A stretch of 64,000 bases of DNA from CF-162 sp963667205 (lineage in GTDB: Bacteria; Chloroflexota; Dehalococcoidia; SM23-28-2; RBG-16-64-32), in the NCBI GenBank assembly GCA_963667205.1, contig OY762959.1:62001-126000 (forward strand). Direction: 5' to 3'. Positions 35,966 to 45,240 of the stretch are shown here, one piece after another. Every line of letters begins with the position of its first letter. Positions within the stretch are counted from its first letter, which is position 1. Below the pieces are notes generated by a model, which saw only the letters and a list, made by a program, of their open reading frames with translations, did no database searches and was not told the origin of the DNA. A program made the translations under genes and the position numbers.

Positions 35966-37041
35966 GCTCCGCCGATCGCCGACGCCTCCAGCAGCTCTTG
36001 CTGCTCCTGCTCCTGGAGCGTCGCGATTACGTCGTCCAGCTCGCCGTCAAGGAGTCCGGGCAGGTTGTGCCGCGTGAAGCCGACGCGGTGATCCGTCATC
36101 CGGTCCTGCGGGAAGTTGTACGTGCGGATCTTCTCCGCGCGGTCGCCGGAGCCGACCTGCGTGCGCCGTGTAGACTCGATCTTAGCGCGCTGCTCGCGCT
36201 GCTTGATGTCGAGAAGCCGGGCGCGCAGAACGGACATCGCCTTCGACCGGTTCTTGAGCTGAGAGCGCTCGTCCTGGCAGGTGGCGACGATGCCGCTCGG
36301 CAGGTGCGTGATGCGCACGGCGTTGTCGTTCTTCTGGACGTTCTGCCCGCCCGCGCCGCCGGCGTTGAAGGTGTCGAGGCGCAGATCCTTGGGGTCGATC
36401 TTGATGTCGACTTCGTCCGCTTCGGGGAGCACGGCGACTGTGGCCGTCGAGGTGTGGATGCGGCCCTGCGCCTCGGTCTCCGGGACGCGCTGGACGCGAT
36501 GGACGCCGCTCTCGTACTTGAGGCGGCTGTACGCGCCGTCGCCGTGGACCGCGAAGACGATCTCCTTGAATCCGCCGATGTCACTGCCGTGAGAATCGAG
36601 CACTTCGGTCTTCCAGCCCTGGCGCTCCGCGTAGCGGCTGTACATGCGATAGAGGTCGCCGGTGAAGAGCTTCGCCTCCTCGCCGCCGGCGGCGCCGCGC
36701 ACCTCGACGATGACGCCCTTCTCGTCGAACGGGTCCTTCGGGATCAACGCGACGCGTAGATCGTCTTCGAGCTCCGCGATTCGCTTTTCGTTCGTCTCGA
36801 TGTCCTCGCGCGCCAAAGCGACGAAGTCATCGTCGCCGCCCTCGGCCACGATGTCACGCGCCTGCGCAAGGCTTTGGTCGGCGGTGCGGAACTCCTCGGC
36901 GATCTGGACGATCTTGCCCAACGCCGTATGCTCGCGGGCGAGCGTCTCTATCCGCTCGTAGTCGTTTACGACCTCCGGGCGGGCCATCTCGGCGGCGAGC
37001 TCCGCGTGCCGGGTGCGAATTGATTCGAGCTTGTCCCACAT
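35962..37041 (-). CDS. prfA: Peptide chain release factor 1
   Basis: RF1 reads UAA and UAG and releases the finished peptide. From ATG 37041 it is 359 aa, the standard length. The stop-codon tripeptide lies in VPETEAQGRIHTS (PxT, here PET), and the catalytic GGQ in NAGGAGGQNVQKNDN. ATG 37059 is an equally possible start; ATG 37101 is unlikely because a G/C hairpin lies between. The presence of an intact RF1 with prmC means UAG should be a normal stop here, which bears on the TAG-interrupted genes at 2652 and 26400. Confidence 0.93.
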   Translation of the reverse strand: MWDKLESIRTRHAELAAEMARPEVVNDYERIETLAREHTALGKIVQIAEEFRTADQSLAQARDIVAEGGDDDFVALAREDIETNEKRIAELEDDLRVALIPKDPFDEKGVIVEVRGAAGGEEAKLFTGDLYRMYSRYAERQGWKTEVLDSHGSDIGGFKEIVFAVHGDGAYSRLKYESGVHRVQRVPETEAQGRIHTSTATVAVLPEADEVDIKIDPKDLRLDTFNAGGAGGQNVQKNDNAVRITHLPSGIVATCQDERSQLKNRSKAMSVLRARLLDIKQREQRAKIESTRRTQVGSGDRAEKIRTYNFPQDRMTDHRVGFTRHNLPGLLDGELDDVIATLQEQEQQELLEASAIGGA

Positions 37042-37141
37042 CGTGCTACTCTCAGACATACACAGAGCCCCCATTCGGGGCCCTTCAGTCAATTGTATCA
37101 TCGGCGGTCTCCTGGCATGGGCCGTCTGAGGGAGAGCGGAG

Positions 37142-37633
37142 ATGTCTGAAGGCGCTTACGCGAGGCTGGATATCGCGTGGCACTGGGCGACGATGAACGA
37201 TCGTCTGATCGAGCTTGTTGACCTGATACCGGACGACAAGTTCGGCTGGTCACCGCGCGAAGGCGAGTGGGGCTTCCAGCAAGTCCTCCAGCATCTAATC
37301 CTCGCCCGCTACCACGGGCCGATCATGGACGGCCGCGACGATGGCGTCGAGATGTCGGGTGCCATCGCGGGCACGCAGACGAAGGAAGGCGTGAAGGAGC
37401 AGCTGCGCCACTCGTGGGGGCTGGTCGCGGAGTTCCTCTCGGATGGGCAGCGGCTCGACGCTGAGTTCGATCCGCACGCCCTGGGCGAGTACCAGCGCGA
37501 GCCGACGAAGTACGATGGGCACTACGTCGCCTACCACCGGCTGGCCCATGATCTGCACCACCGCGGAACCGTACTCGACTACCTGGGCCAGCTGGGGATC
37601 AGCCTCGACGGGCTGATGGTCCGGCCGCTGTAG
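37142..37633 (+). CDS. DinB-family four-helix protein
   Basis: A 163-aa DinB-fold protein, usually a divalent-metal-binding four-helix bundle of the YfiT/thiol-S-transferase superfamily. The three expected His ligands are in QVLQHLIL and the late HDLHHRGTVLDYL. Function in vivo is unknown. An Shine-Dalgarno-like GGGAGAGCGGAG precedes the ATG. It diverges from prfA. Confidence 0.8.
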   Translation: MSEGAYARLDIAWHWATMNDRLIELVDLIPDDKFGWSPREGEWGFQQVLQHLILARYHGPIMDGRDDGVEMSGAIAGTQTKEGVKEQLRHSWGLVAEFLSDGQRLDAEFDPHALGEYQREPTKYDGHYVAYHRLAHDLHHRGTVLDYLGQLGISLDGLMVRPL

Positions 37634-37636
37634 ACG

Positions 37637-38896
37637 CTAGGCGCGGACGCCGGGCGCGACGTCGCCCACGGGCACCGTCTCCTGGGAGCCGTCGGCCAGC
37701 CGCTTGAGCGTGACGCTACCGGCTTCGAGCTCGCGGTCACCGATGATCGCAGCGTAGGTGGCATCGGCTGAGCCGGCGTGACGCATCTGCGCCTTGAGCG
37801 AGCGCTGGCTGTCACCAACGACCGCCGAAAGGCCGGCGCGGCGCAGGTCAGAGGCTAACTTGAACGCGAAAACTCGGGCCGCCGCCGAAGCGCAGACCAC
37901 GAACACATCCAGCGGCGAGGCAGCGGGCAGGCTCACGTCCTGGCGCTTGAGGTTGAGGATGATCCGCTCGATTCCCGTCGCGAAGCCGACGCCGGGCGTG
38001 GGCTTGCCGCCGATCTGTTCGATCAGGCCGTCGTAGCGTCCGCCGGCACCGACCGTGCTTTGCCCGCCTTCTTCGGCCGGCCGCACCTCATAGACGGTGC
38101 GCGTGTAGTAGTCGAGGCCGCGCACGAGCCGTGGGTTGACCACGTACGGGACTCCGAGCGACTCGACATAATCCTTCACCTGCGAGAAGTGATCGGCGCA
38201 GGCCTCGCAGAGGAAGTCCGTGAAGGCGGGCGCGCCGGCGATGGCGTCCTGGCACTCGGGGTTCTTGCAGTCGAGCAGGCGCAGCGGGTTGCGCTCGGCG
38301 CGCGCCTGGCAGTCGCGGCAGACGCGGTCGAGCTTGTCCGCGTAGTGGGCGCGCAGGGCCTCTAGGTAGCGTGGACGGCACTCGGCGTCGCCGATCGAGT
38401 TCAGGTTGAGCGTGAGGCCGGTGAGGCCGAGCTCCTCGTACAGCCGCCAGAGCACCTCGATCGTCTCGGCGTCTACGGACGCTGAGGCGTCACCGATCGC
38501 CTCGATGCCGAACTGGTGGTGCTGCCGGTAGCGTCCGGCCTGCGGGCGGTCGTAGCGATAGACCGGCGTGATGTAGAAGAGGCGGACCGGCTGCGGCTGG
38601 TTGTGCAGGCCGTGCTCGATATAGGCGCGGCAGACGGGCGCGGTGCCTTCCGCTCGCAGGGCCAGCTCCTGGTCGCCCCGGTCCTGGAAGACGTACATCT
38701 CCTTCTGGACGATGTCCGACGTGTCGCCGACGGTGCGCTTGAACAGCGCCACGTCTTCGAACGTCGGCGTTTCGATCTGGGCGTAGCGGAACTCGCCGCA
38801 CAGCCGCCGGGCCGTCTCGCGCACGTAATCCCACCACGGCTGCTCCTCGGGAAGGATGTCCTGCGTGCCGCGCGGAGCCTGGATGTCTGGCGCCAT
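37637..38896 (-). CDS. hisS: Histidyl-tRNA synthetase
   Basis: A 419-aa class II aminoacyl-tRNA synthetase charging tRNA-His. N-terminal PRGTQDILPEEQPWW; motif 2 LRAEGTAPVCRAYIEHG; the histidine-binding signature RGLDYYTRTVYEV; motif 3 GFATGIERI. The C-terminal anticodon-binding domain includes LASDLRRAGL. ATG 38896 has TATCCT (plus 38903-38908) 6 nt upstream and no ribosome-binding site. It converges with the DinB-like gene, 3 bp apart. Confidence 0.94.
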   Translation of the reverse strand: MAPDIQAPRGTQDILPEEQPWWDYVRETARRLCGEFRYAQIETPTFEDVALFKRTVGDTSDIVQKEMYVFQDRGDQELALRAEGTAPVCRAYIEHGLHNQPQPVRLFYITPVYRYDRPQAGRYRQHHQFGIEAIGDASASVDAETIEVLWRLYEELGLTGLTLNLNSIGDAECRPRYLEALRAHYADKLDRVCRDCQARAERNPLRLLDCKNPECQDAIAGAPAFTDFLCEACADHFSQVKDYVESLGVPYVVNPRLVRGLDYYTRTVYEVRPAEEGGQSTVGAGGRYDGLIEQIGGKPTPGVGFATGIERIILNLKRQDVSLPAASPLDVFVVCASAAARVFAFKLASDLRRAGLSAVVGDSQRSLKAQMRHAGSADATYAAIIGDRELEAGSVTLKRLADGSQETVPVGDVAPGVRA

Positions 38897-38976
38897 GGGA
38901 CGAGGATAGCAGCGCTGGGCCGCTAGCGGCAGCCGGGACGCCCGCGCGATCCTCCGATGCTAAACTTGAAGGACGT

Positions 38977-41172
38977 ATGACGATTGCTGACGAGGAAATG
39001 CTGGGCCAGCCGCTCCTGGACCGCGTGGCGGAATATCTGTCGCCCAAGGGACAGAAGCTGGTGCGCAGCGCGCTGGAGTTCGCGACCGAATCGCACGCCG
39101 GCCAGGAGCGAAGGACCGGCGATCCGGTGATCACTCATCCCCTTGCGGCGGCCGAGGCGATCGCCGAGCTCCAACTGGACGCGGCGACGATCGCCGGGGC
39201 GTTGCTGCACGACGTGCAGGAGGACTGCGACGTCGGCAACTCGGAGATCGAGAAGCGATTCGGGTCCGAGGTTGCGCTGATGGTCGAAGGCGTCACGAAG
39301 CTGGGCCAGATATCGGGGCAGGCAGCAGACACCGACGTCGCCGACCAGCGGATGCAGGCGGAGAACCTGCGCAAGATGTTCCTGGCGATGGCCCAGGATC
39401 TGCGCGTCGTGATCATCAAGCTGGCCGACCGCCTGCACAACATGCGCACGCTCTGGGCGTTGGACCGCGACGACCAGGTGCGCATCGCGCGGGAGACGAT
39501 GGAGATCTACGCTCCGCTGGCGGCCCGGCTGGGCATCTGGGAGATCAAGTGGCAGCTGGAAGACCTGGCGTTCCGTCACCTGCAGCCTGAGACGTACAAG
39601 CGCGTCGCCCAGATGCTCGACTCCAAGCGCGGCGTACGCGAAGACTACGTCAAGGAAGTGAAGAAGATCCTGGAGGCGGAACTCAAGAAGCATGACGTCG
39701 ATGCTGAGGTGCAGGGGCGAGCCAAGCACATATACAGCATCTACGAAAAGATGGAGAAGTACGCGGGAGAAGGCCGCAGCGTCGACGAAATCTACGATTT
39801 GCTTGCCGTCCGCGTGCTGGTGTCCTCTGAGAGCGACTGCTACAAGGCCCTCGGCGTCGTACACGGCCTCTGGCGCCCGCTTCCCGGGACGTTCGACGAC
39901 TACATCGCGATGCCCAAGGAGAGCATGTACCAGTCGCTCCACACGACCGTGCTGGCGCTTCAGACGCAGCCGCTCGAGGTGCAGATCCGGACACGTGAGA
40001 TGCACCACTCGGCCGAGTACGGCATCGCGGCGCACTGGCGCTACAAGGAAGGCTCAAAGCAGGACAGCCGCTACGAGGAGAGGATGGCCTGGATTCGCCA
40101 GCTCATGGACTGGCAGCGCGAGATTTCGCAGGCTGAAGACTGGATGGAGGCGATCAAGACGGATGTCTTCCAGGACCAGGTGTTCGTCTTCACGCCCCGC
40201 GGCGAGATCAAGGACATGCCGTCCGGATCGACTCCTCTGGACTTTGCGTACCGGATCCACACGGACCTGGGGCACCTCTGCGTCGGCGCCAAGATCAACG
40301 GTAAGCTGATCTCTTTGAACTCCCCGCTCAAGAACGGCGACGTGATCGAAATCCTCACCAGCAAGTCATCCAAGGGGCCTTCGCGTGACTGGATGAACCA
40401 GAACCTGGGCTACCTCCGTACATCGCACGGCCGCGAGAAAGTGCGGCAGTGGTTCAAGCGGCAGGAACGCGCGGAAAACATTTCGCGTGGCAAAGAGATG
40501 CTGGAGCGAGAGATGGCGCGACTGGGCACGACCCTGCCGGAGATGCAGGCGGAGTTGCTGCGCATCTTCAATTTCGAGGATCTGGAAGACTTCTACCTCC
40601 GCGTGGGCTACGGCGAGATCGGCACACAACACGTCGCCAACAAGATCGCCGCGCTCCTCCGGGAGACGGAGGAGATCCCGGACGTCGAGGCGCCGGCCCA
40701 GCAGACCTTCACTCCGAACATCCAGGTCCTGGGCACGGGCGACCTGCTGACGCGCCTCTCGCGCTGCTGCAACCCGGTCCCGGGCGACGAGATCATTGGC
40801 TACGTCACCCGCGGCGAAGGCGTCGCCGTCCACAGGCGCGACTGCCCGAACGTCGTGCACGGCGACGAGAAGGAGCGGCTGATCGCCGTCGAGTGGGGCC
40901 GCCGTGGGCAGATGTACCCGGTCGCGGTGCATATCGAGGCGTGGGACCGTGTCGGACTGCTGCGCGACGTGGCGACGCTCGTCGCGGAAGAGGCCGTGAA
41001 CATGGTCGGCGTCCACACGCAACAAGGCGAAGACGGCCACATCACGATCTTCGTGACGCTGGAGACGACCGGCGTGGAGCAACTCTCGCGGATGCTCAAC
41101 AGGCTCGAAGCGATCCGTGGAGTGCTTTCGGTCAGCCGGCGTATCGGCGGCAGTGCGCGCCGAAAAGCCTAA
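38977..41172 (+). CDS. rel: (p)ppGpp synthetase/hydrolase, RelA/SpoT family
   Basis: A 731-aa long Rel protein controlling the stringent-response alarmone. The HD hydrolase domain has H78-D79 and E82-D83 in LLHDVQEDCD, so hydrolysis should be possible. The synthetase domain has GRAKHIYSIYEKM and YQSLHTTVLA. The charge motif reads T305-F-D-D rather than the RxKD of typical bifunctional Rel enzymes and is nearer the acidic ExDD of RelA. TGS (about 400-460) and a C-terminal ACT domain (about 650-725) complete it. ATG 38977 has GAAGGA at good spacing. Confidence 0.93.
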   Translation: MTIADEEMLGQPLLDRVAEYLSPKGQKLVRSALEFATESHAGQERRTGDPVITHPLAAAEAIAELQLDAATIAGALLHDVQEDCDVGNSEIEKRFGSEVALMVEGVTKLGQISGQAADTDVADQRMQAENLRKMFLAMAQDLRVVIIKLADRLHNMRTLWALDRDDQVRIARETMEIYAPLAARLGIWEIKWQLEDLAFRHLQPETYKRVAQMLDSKRGVREDYVKEVKKILEAELKKHDVDAEVQGRAKHIYSIYEKMEKYAGEGRSVDEIYDLLAVRVLVSSESDCYKALGVVHGLWRPLPGTFDDYIAMPKESMYQSLHTTVLALQTQPLEVQIRTREMHHSAEYGIAAHWRYKEGSKQDSRYEERMAWIRQLMDWQREISQAEDWMEAIKTDVFQDQVFVFTPRGEIKDMPSGSTPLDFAYRIHTDLGHLCVGAKINGKLISLNSPLKNGDVIEILTSKSSKGPSRDWMNQNLGYLRTSHGREKVRQWFKRQERAENISRGKEMLEREMARLGTTLPEMQAELLRIFNFEDLEDFYLRVGYGEIGTQHVANKIAALLRETEEIPDVEAPAQQTFTPNIQVLGTGDLLTRLSRCCNPVPGDEIIGYVTRGEGVAVHRRDCPNVVHGDEKERLIAVEWGRRGQMYPVAVHIEAWDRVGLLRDVATLVAEEAVNMVGVHTQQGEDGHITIFVTLETTGVEQLSRMLNRLEAIRGVLSVSRRIGGSARRKA

Positions 41173-41252
41173 CCTCAGCGCTTGGCAGCGCCGGGTCAGC
41201 ATGCGCTAGAATCCCTGTATCAGTTCATTTCGTGGAAGACGAAAGGTGACGC

Positions 41253-42408
41253 GTGAACGAACCGCAGGCCGTATCCGACATCGACAGAGACTACCTCTCG
41301 CAGATAGCACGTAAGGCTCTGAGTGACGACTCGGTCGAGGTCGGCGAATTTAGTGTCGTCGAGGATCCGTTCGAGTTCCCGCGCTTCGGCGAGAAGGAGT
41401 TCTTCGAGCTGCCGTTCTCCTGCCGGGGCGACTCCGGCGAGGGCCGAGCCAGCGTAATCCTCCGCGTGTTGCCGAAGATGGACGCCGTCATGATGCTGAC
41501 GGGCGACACGGAGCACCGCGAGTTGAAGGCGTTCGAAATCGGGCTCTTCGACATGGTGCCGGAGACGTTCTCCGTTCCCTACCTCTATGTCATTCACAAG
41601 CCTGAGCGTGACCAGTACTGGGCGTTCCTGCGCGACGTGCGCCCGCAGATGGAGGCCCTGGGGATGCACGCGAAGGTGCCGGACGAGACCGTGCGCACGA
41701 TCCTCTCCCACCTGGCGGCCTTCCACGCGCGGTTCTGGGAGAAGGCACGAGATCATCGACAAGCCGTGGCTGATGAGCCTCAAGCGCCCCGTCGACTACT
41801 TCTACCGCTGCATCATCGACATCATCGACGGAATGAAGGACCCGGCTGAGCCGAGCGTCTACATCACGGGACGCTGGCCATGGCTGGCGGAGGGCGTCGT
41901 CAACCTCCTCGCGTCGCTCGAACCGGAAACGAGGCGGGCGATCGAGAAGCTTTACCGGGAACCAGAGGACCTTCTAGAGCGTGTCGAGCCGATGCCGAAG
42001 ACGCTCTGCCACTACGACTTCGACAACCGCAACCTCGGGATCGAAGAAGGGCCCGATGGCCCGCGCACCGTCGTGATCGACTGGGAGATCCTCGGCAAAG
42101 GCGTGTCCGCTTCTGACGCCGTGCGCTTCACGGTCACTCAGCAGCCCGACGATCTCGACACAGTGACTGACTTCTACCTGGACCAGCTTGAGGCGCAACT
42201 CGGCCACAAGATCGACCGGGAGGAGTGGCGGTTGGCCTTCGAGTTGGGGTCGATCGCGGAGTGGCAGATCCGCGGCGTACTGTTTGGTGTGATGGTCAGT
42301 GCGCCGTCGGCGCCGGTGCCGGATGATCAGCGGCCGGCGATGCGCGAGCGCGTGTTCTCGGACGTTTCGTACGTCGAATCGCTGATCCGGAAGACGGGCC
42401 TCGCCTAG
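41253..42408 (+). pseudogene. Aminoglycoside phosphotransferase-like kinase with a frameshift
   Basis: A protein-kinase-like fold of the APH/ecdysteroid-kinase-like group. The N-lobe lies in the first frame (to FHARFWEK). The C-lobe is in another frame, with the catalytic loop HYDFDNRN and metal Asp in VVIDWEILG. Dropping one G from the GG at 41744-41745 gives FWEKHEIIDKPWLMS and a continuous protein of about 384 aa. The substrate is unknown; such kinases need not be antibiotic-related. GTG 41253 has GAAAGGTGA upstream. The 3' end overlaps the convergent GGDEF gene by 4 bp. Confidence 0.8.
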
Positions 42409-43268
42409 GAGGATTGTGCCCGGCTGAGGGCCGGTGCGACGGGCGTTAGAGCTTCGGCATCGTCGCCCGAAGGGCCCGACTTGCGCCCGTTCTTCTGCTC
42501 GTACATGGCGGTGTCCGCCTGTTGGACCAGCTCATCGGCGGTCTGGCCCGCCTCCGGGTACGTGGCGCAGCCGAGCGAAGCCCGCACGGTGAGCGCGATG
42601 TCGTTTCCGTAGAGGACGTCGATCGAGGCCAGGCGCTCGCCAAGGCGCGTCATGAGCACTTCCGCCTTCGGCGCCGGAGTGTCCGGCAGGATGATCGCGA
42701 ACTCGTCGCCGCCGATTCGGGCCGGGACATCGCTGGCGCGTGTCTGGCCGAGCAGGAAGTGCCCGACGTTTCGCAGGACCTCGTCCCCGGTGCGGTGTCC
42801 GTGGTTATCGTTGATTTCCTTGAGGCCGTCTAGGTCCATGGCGATCACCGAAAGCGGGCGCTGAAACGCCTTTGTGGTTTCGAGTTCGCGCTCCAGGCGC
42901 TCGAAGAAGTAGCGGCGGTTGAAGAGCTGTGTCAGCTCGTCCTGCATCGCGATCTTCTCGAGCTCCATGTTGTGTACGAGAAGGCTGAGGCGCAGGCGCT
43001 TCTCTGTATTCACGGCCATGTGGACCGTGCGAGCGGCAGCGGCGAAGCCGAACACTCCAAGGCCTGCCAGGATGATCGTCTCGATCAAGAACGTGGATGA
43101 GGCCGGGTTGTGGCTGGCGACCATGATTAGCCAGCCCGCCATCAGAAGACCCAGGCCAGCCATTCGGAACAGCCAGACCTCGCGGTCGGCGTGCTTCTTC
43201 TCGTTGACTGCCGGGTCGTCCCGCACTTCCAGGACTCGTCCGGGTGTGAAGTCGCTTGGTTTACTCAC
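42405..43268 (-). CDS. Membrane-bound diguanylate cyclase (GGDEF)
   Basis: A 287-aa protein with two N-terminal membrane helices (about 33-50 and 60-80), then a GGDEF domain. DELTQLFNRRYFFERLE starts the domain, DLDGLKEINDNHGH provides a metal Asp, and the active site is RIGGDEFAIILP. It should make cyclic di-GMP. The I-site upstream of GGDEF reads RASD, matching RxxD, so product inhibition is plausible. No sensor domain beyond the membrane hairpin is visible. Confidence 0.9.
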   Translation of the reverse strand: MSKPSDFTPGRVLEVRDDPAVNEKKHADREVWLFRMAGLGLLMAGWLIMVASHNPASSTFLIETIILAGLGVFGFAAAARTVHMAVNTEKRLRLSLLVHNMELEKIAMQDELTQLFNRRYFFERLERELETTKAFQRPLSVIAMDLDGLKEINDNHGHRTGDEVLRNVGHFLLGQTRASDVPARIGGDEFAIILPDTPAPKAEVLMTRLGERLASIDVLYGNDIALTVRASLGCATYPEAGQTADELVQQADTAMYEQKNGRKSGPSGDDAEALTPVAPALSRAQSS

Positions 43269-43424
43269 TCAGTGCCTTTACTCTGGGCTCCAGCGAACCT
43301 TTCGCCGGAGATGTTCCTATCTGTGAGTTAGGACGGCTGTGCCAAAGCTGCGTTACATAGTGGGAGCTTTAACGAATGGCTGCGGTTGAAGACGCCTCAG
43401 AGCGGGCCTTACAATCCTTGAGGC

Positions 43425-43499
43425 GGGCCCGTAGCTCAAGGGCAGAGCGCCCGGCTCATAACCGGTTGGTTGCAGGTTCGAATCCTGCCGGGCCCACCA
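43425..43499 (+). tRNA. tRNA with CAU anticodon (Met or Ile2)
   Basis: A 75-nt cloverleaf with encoded CCA. Acceptor GGGCCCG pairs with CGGGCCC, the T-arm is GCAGG TTCGAAT CCTGC, and the anticodon loop is CTCATAA with CAU. The top anticodon-stem pair is weak. CAU tRNAs may be elongator Met or lysidine-modified Ile2; initiator features are not evident. An ORF on the opposite strand here is spurious. Confidence 0.9.
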
Positions 43500-43695
43500 T
43501 ATAGTGTCCGATAGCCGTTCACCGGTGGGCGACAGGCTCAGTAGCGCCCCCAGCGAAAGGAGTGGCAGTGTGCCAACGGCGACCCGTGTTCCGGCGCCCT
43601 GGTTGTCGAGGATTTGCGCCCACGAACCATCGTAACGACCTGAGCGACGCCCAGCGCTTGCCTCACCCCATTCTCGTTGCGACACGGTCAGGCGG

Positions 43696-43724
43696 TTGAC
43701 AACTTACAGGTTAGGCCGTAGGCT
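43696..43724 (+). promoter_or_regulatory. Sigma-70-type promoter
   Basis: TTGACA (43696-43701) and TAGGCT (43719-43724), 17 bp apart. The next start, at 43761, has AGAAGGAG at good spacing. The rest of the 43500-43760 gap shows nothing else. Confidence 0.6.
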
Positions 43725-43760
43725 GCGGATTCTTTCAGGACAGTAGAAGGAGTTTCTGCC

Positions 43761-44078
43761 ATGATGCGAGTCACAACCTGGCGTCAGAATGGTACCGCGC
43801 CAGACAACACGCCGCCGACAGCGGCCGTCGAAGCGTTCAACGAGGTGGTCGCGGCACTGAAAAAGGTCCCCGGGTCTGGTGACCTTTCCTGGGGCTTTGG
43901 CCACGGCGGTATAGTTACAGTCGGTCACCCCAGCAACTACGCCGTCGCCGACGCGATCTTGAATGATTCGGGAGTACAGGCAGCGGTCGCGAAGGTATTC
44001 GTTCTGGGCATCGCCATAGACGAGGACTACTTCGTTTCCAGCGCTGAGCAAGTAATGCCCTTCATTCCACAGCAGTAG
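43761..44078 (+). CDS. Hypothetical protein
   Basis: A 105-aa soluble protein without Cys or membrane segments and with no domain I recognise; it contains GGIVTVGHPSNYAVADAIL. It has its own consensus-like promoter and a good AGAAGGAG ribosome-binding site, which makes it a believable independently regulated small gene. The two adjacent ATGs at 43761/43764 are equivalent. Confidence 0.6.
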   Translation: MMRVTTWRQNGTAPDNTPPTAAVEAFNEVVAALKKVPGSGDLSWGFGHGGIVTVGHPSNYAVADAILNDSGVQAAVAKVFVLGIAIDEDYFVSSAEQVMPFIPQQ

Positions 44079-44205
44079 CGCCGAATTCCGTCGGTTCCAT
44101 CGGAAGGCTCCGCGCGGCTCGCAGCCACGGTGGCTCGCGTCTGCCGGGCGCTGCCGGGACGTAACGAAACTCGTGCCGCCCCGTCAATGAAGTCGACGGG
44201 GAACT

Positions 44206-44247
44206 GAAGAGGCTGGAGATGGTGAGATCACTTTCCCCAGCCTCTTC
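44206..44247. repeat. Inverted repeat (11-bp stem)
   Basis: GAAGAGGCTGG (44206-44216) and CCAGCCTCTTC (44237-44247) are perfect inverted arms around a 20-nt loop. Little U-tract follows, so it is a weak terminator candidate for the 105-aa gene. The remaining 44079-44324 gap holds only a short second stem near 44180-44202. Confidence 0.4.
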
Positions 44248-44324
44248 ATAGCACGAAAAAGAGGAGAGCAGCGCGGCAAACGTCGGCGACCCAAAGGTGA
44301 CGCGTCGCGCGCTACTCGGCTAAG

Positions 44325-44909
44325 ATGTCACTACTGATGCAAACCGAAGAAGTTGTCGTCAAACTCGAAGCTGCGCTGGCTGACTACAACCCGCGCCACA
44401 TCGACAACCCGGCCGCCTCGCCGGCTGCGGTGCTTCTCCTGCTCAGGGCCGTGCAGCAGGAACCCCACGTCGTCTTTACAGAACGCACCAGCAACGTCGA
44501 ACACCACAAGGGCCAGATCTGCTTTCCCGGTGGCGGCATGACCGACTCCGACCCGACGCCCGAGGCGACGGCGCTGCGCGAGACGTTCGAAGAGATCGGC
44601 GTTAAGAGCGAGCACGTGCGAGTCATCGGTCAACTCGATGACATGCTCATTGTCAGCTCTTTCCGGGTGTCGCCATTCGTTGGGGTGTTTGAGCACGACC
44701 CCGAGTACCAGTACACCGCCTGCGACGTCGAGGTGGCCCAGGTCATCGAGGTCCCCCTGAGCTTTCTGATGGAAGAGGGAAGCATGGAGCTGGAAGTCCG
44801 CGAGCACCGGGGACGTGACGTCCTGGTCCCGGCCTTCTCTTACAACGGACACCGCATCTGGGGCGCCACCGCCCGCATGCTCCACCAGCTTATCGAGCTG
44901 GTCCGCTAA
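44325..44909 (+). CDS. NUDIX hydrolase, CoA-pyrophosphatase-like
   Basis: A 194-aa Nudix protein. The Nudix box is GGGMTDSDPTPEATALRETF followed by EEIGV. The preceding HKGQICFPGGG matches the upstream signature of the CoA diphosphatase branch (NudL-like), which hydrolyses CoA to phosphopantetheine and 3',5'-ADP. Two starts are possible. ATG 44325 overlaps a -10-like TAAGAT (44321-44326), so ATG 44337, 10 nt downstream of that box, is attractive for a leaderless mRNA. Confidence 0.83.
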   Translation: MSLLMQTEEVVVKLEAALADYNPRHIDNPAASPAAVLLLLRAVQQEPHVVFTERTSNVEHHKGQICFPGGGMTDSDPTPEATALRETFEEIGVKSEHVRVIGQLDDMLIVSSFRVSPFVGVFEHDPEYQYTACDVEVAQVIEVPLSFLMEEGSMELEVREHRGRDVLVPAFSYNGHRIWGATARMLHQLIELVR

Positions 44910-44914
44910 CCTGC

Positions 44915-45166
44915 GTGCCCGATCCGCAGCCGGCCGACGATTCCCTGATCCCGCTCAGCAAGCGGCCTCCCTGCAAGCGTTGTCAGGCCAGCAATTGGCG
45001 GATTGATGTGCGCCGCAAGTCGCCGCTGCGCTGGGCGATCGAAACCGTCTTCGCGGTTCCGGACGTGCTCATCTTCCAGGGCGAATCGGCCGGCTGGCCC
45101 GGCAGAGCGTACGAACGCTGGACGTGTGCGAGCTGCGGGCGCACCGTCCGCGTAGCGCGCTCCTGA
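44915..45166 (+). CDS. Small zinc-ribbon protein
   Basis: An 83-aa protein with two CxxC pairs (PPCKRCQAS and WTCASCGRT), a classic zinc ribbon, separated by a hydrophobic middle. Start GTG 44915, 5 bp after the NUDIX stop, suggests co-transcription. Function unknown. Confidence 0.55.
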   Translation: MPDPQPADDSLIPLSKRPPCKRCQASNWRIDVRRKSPLRWAIETVFAVPDVLIFQGESAGWPGRAYERWTCASCGRTVRVARS

Positions 45167-45240
45167 CGCTCCGGCGGCCGAACGGGCCGTTTGCATAGAT
45201 CAGCTCTTGCGGATACCGTTTCACCTGCATACGCTCACGA

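Noticed and set aside
43353..43685. Minus-strand ORF across the tRNA-CAU gene (contains DSNLQPTGYEPGALPLSYG)
   Set aside because: Same type of artefact: the antisense of a tRNA, not a protein gene.
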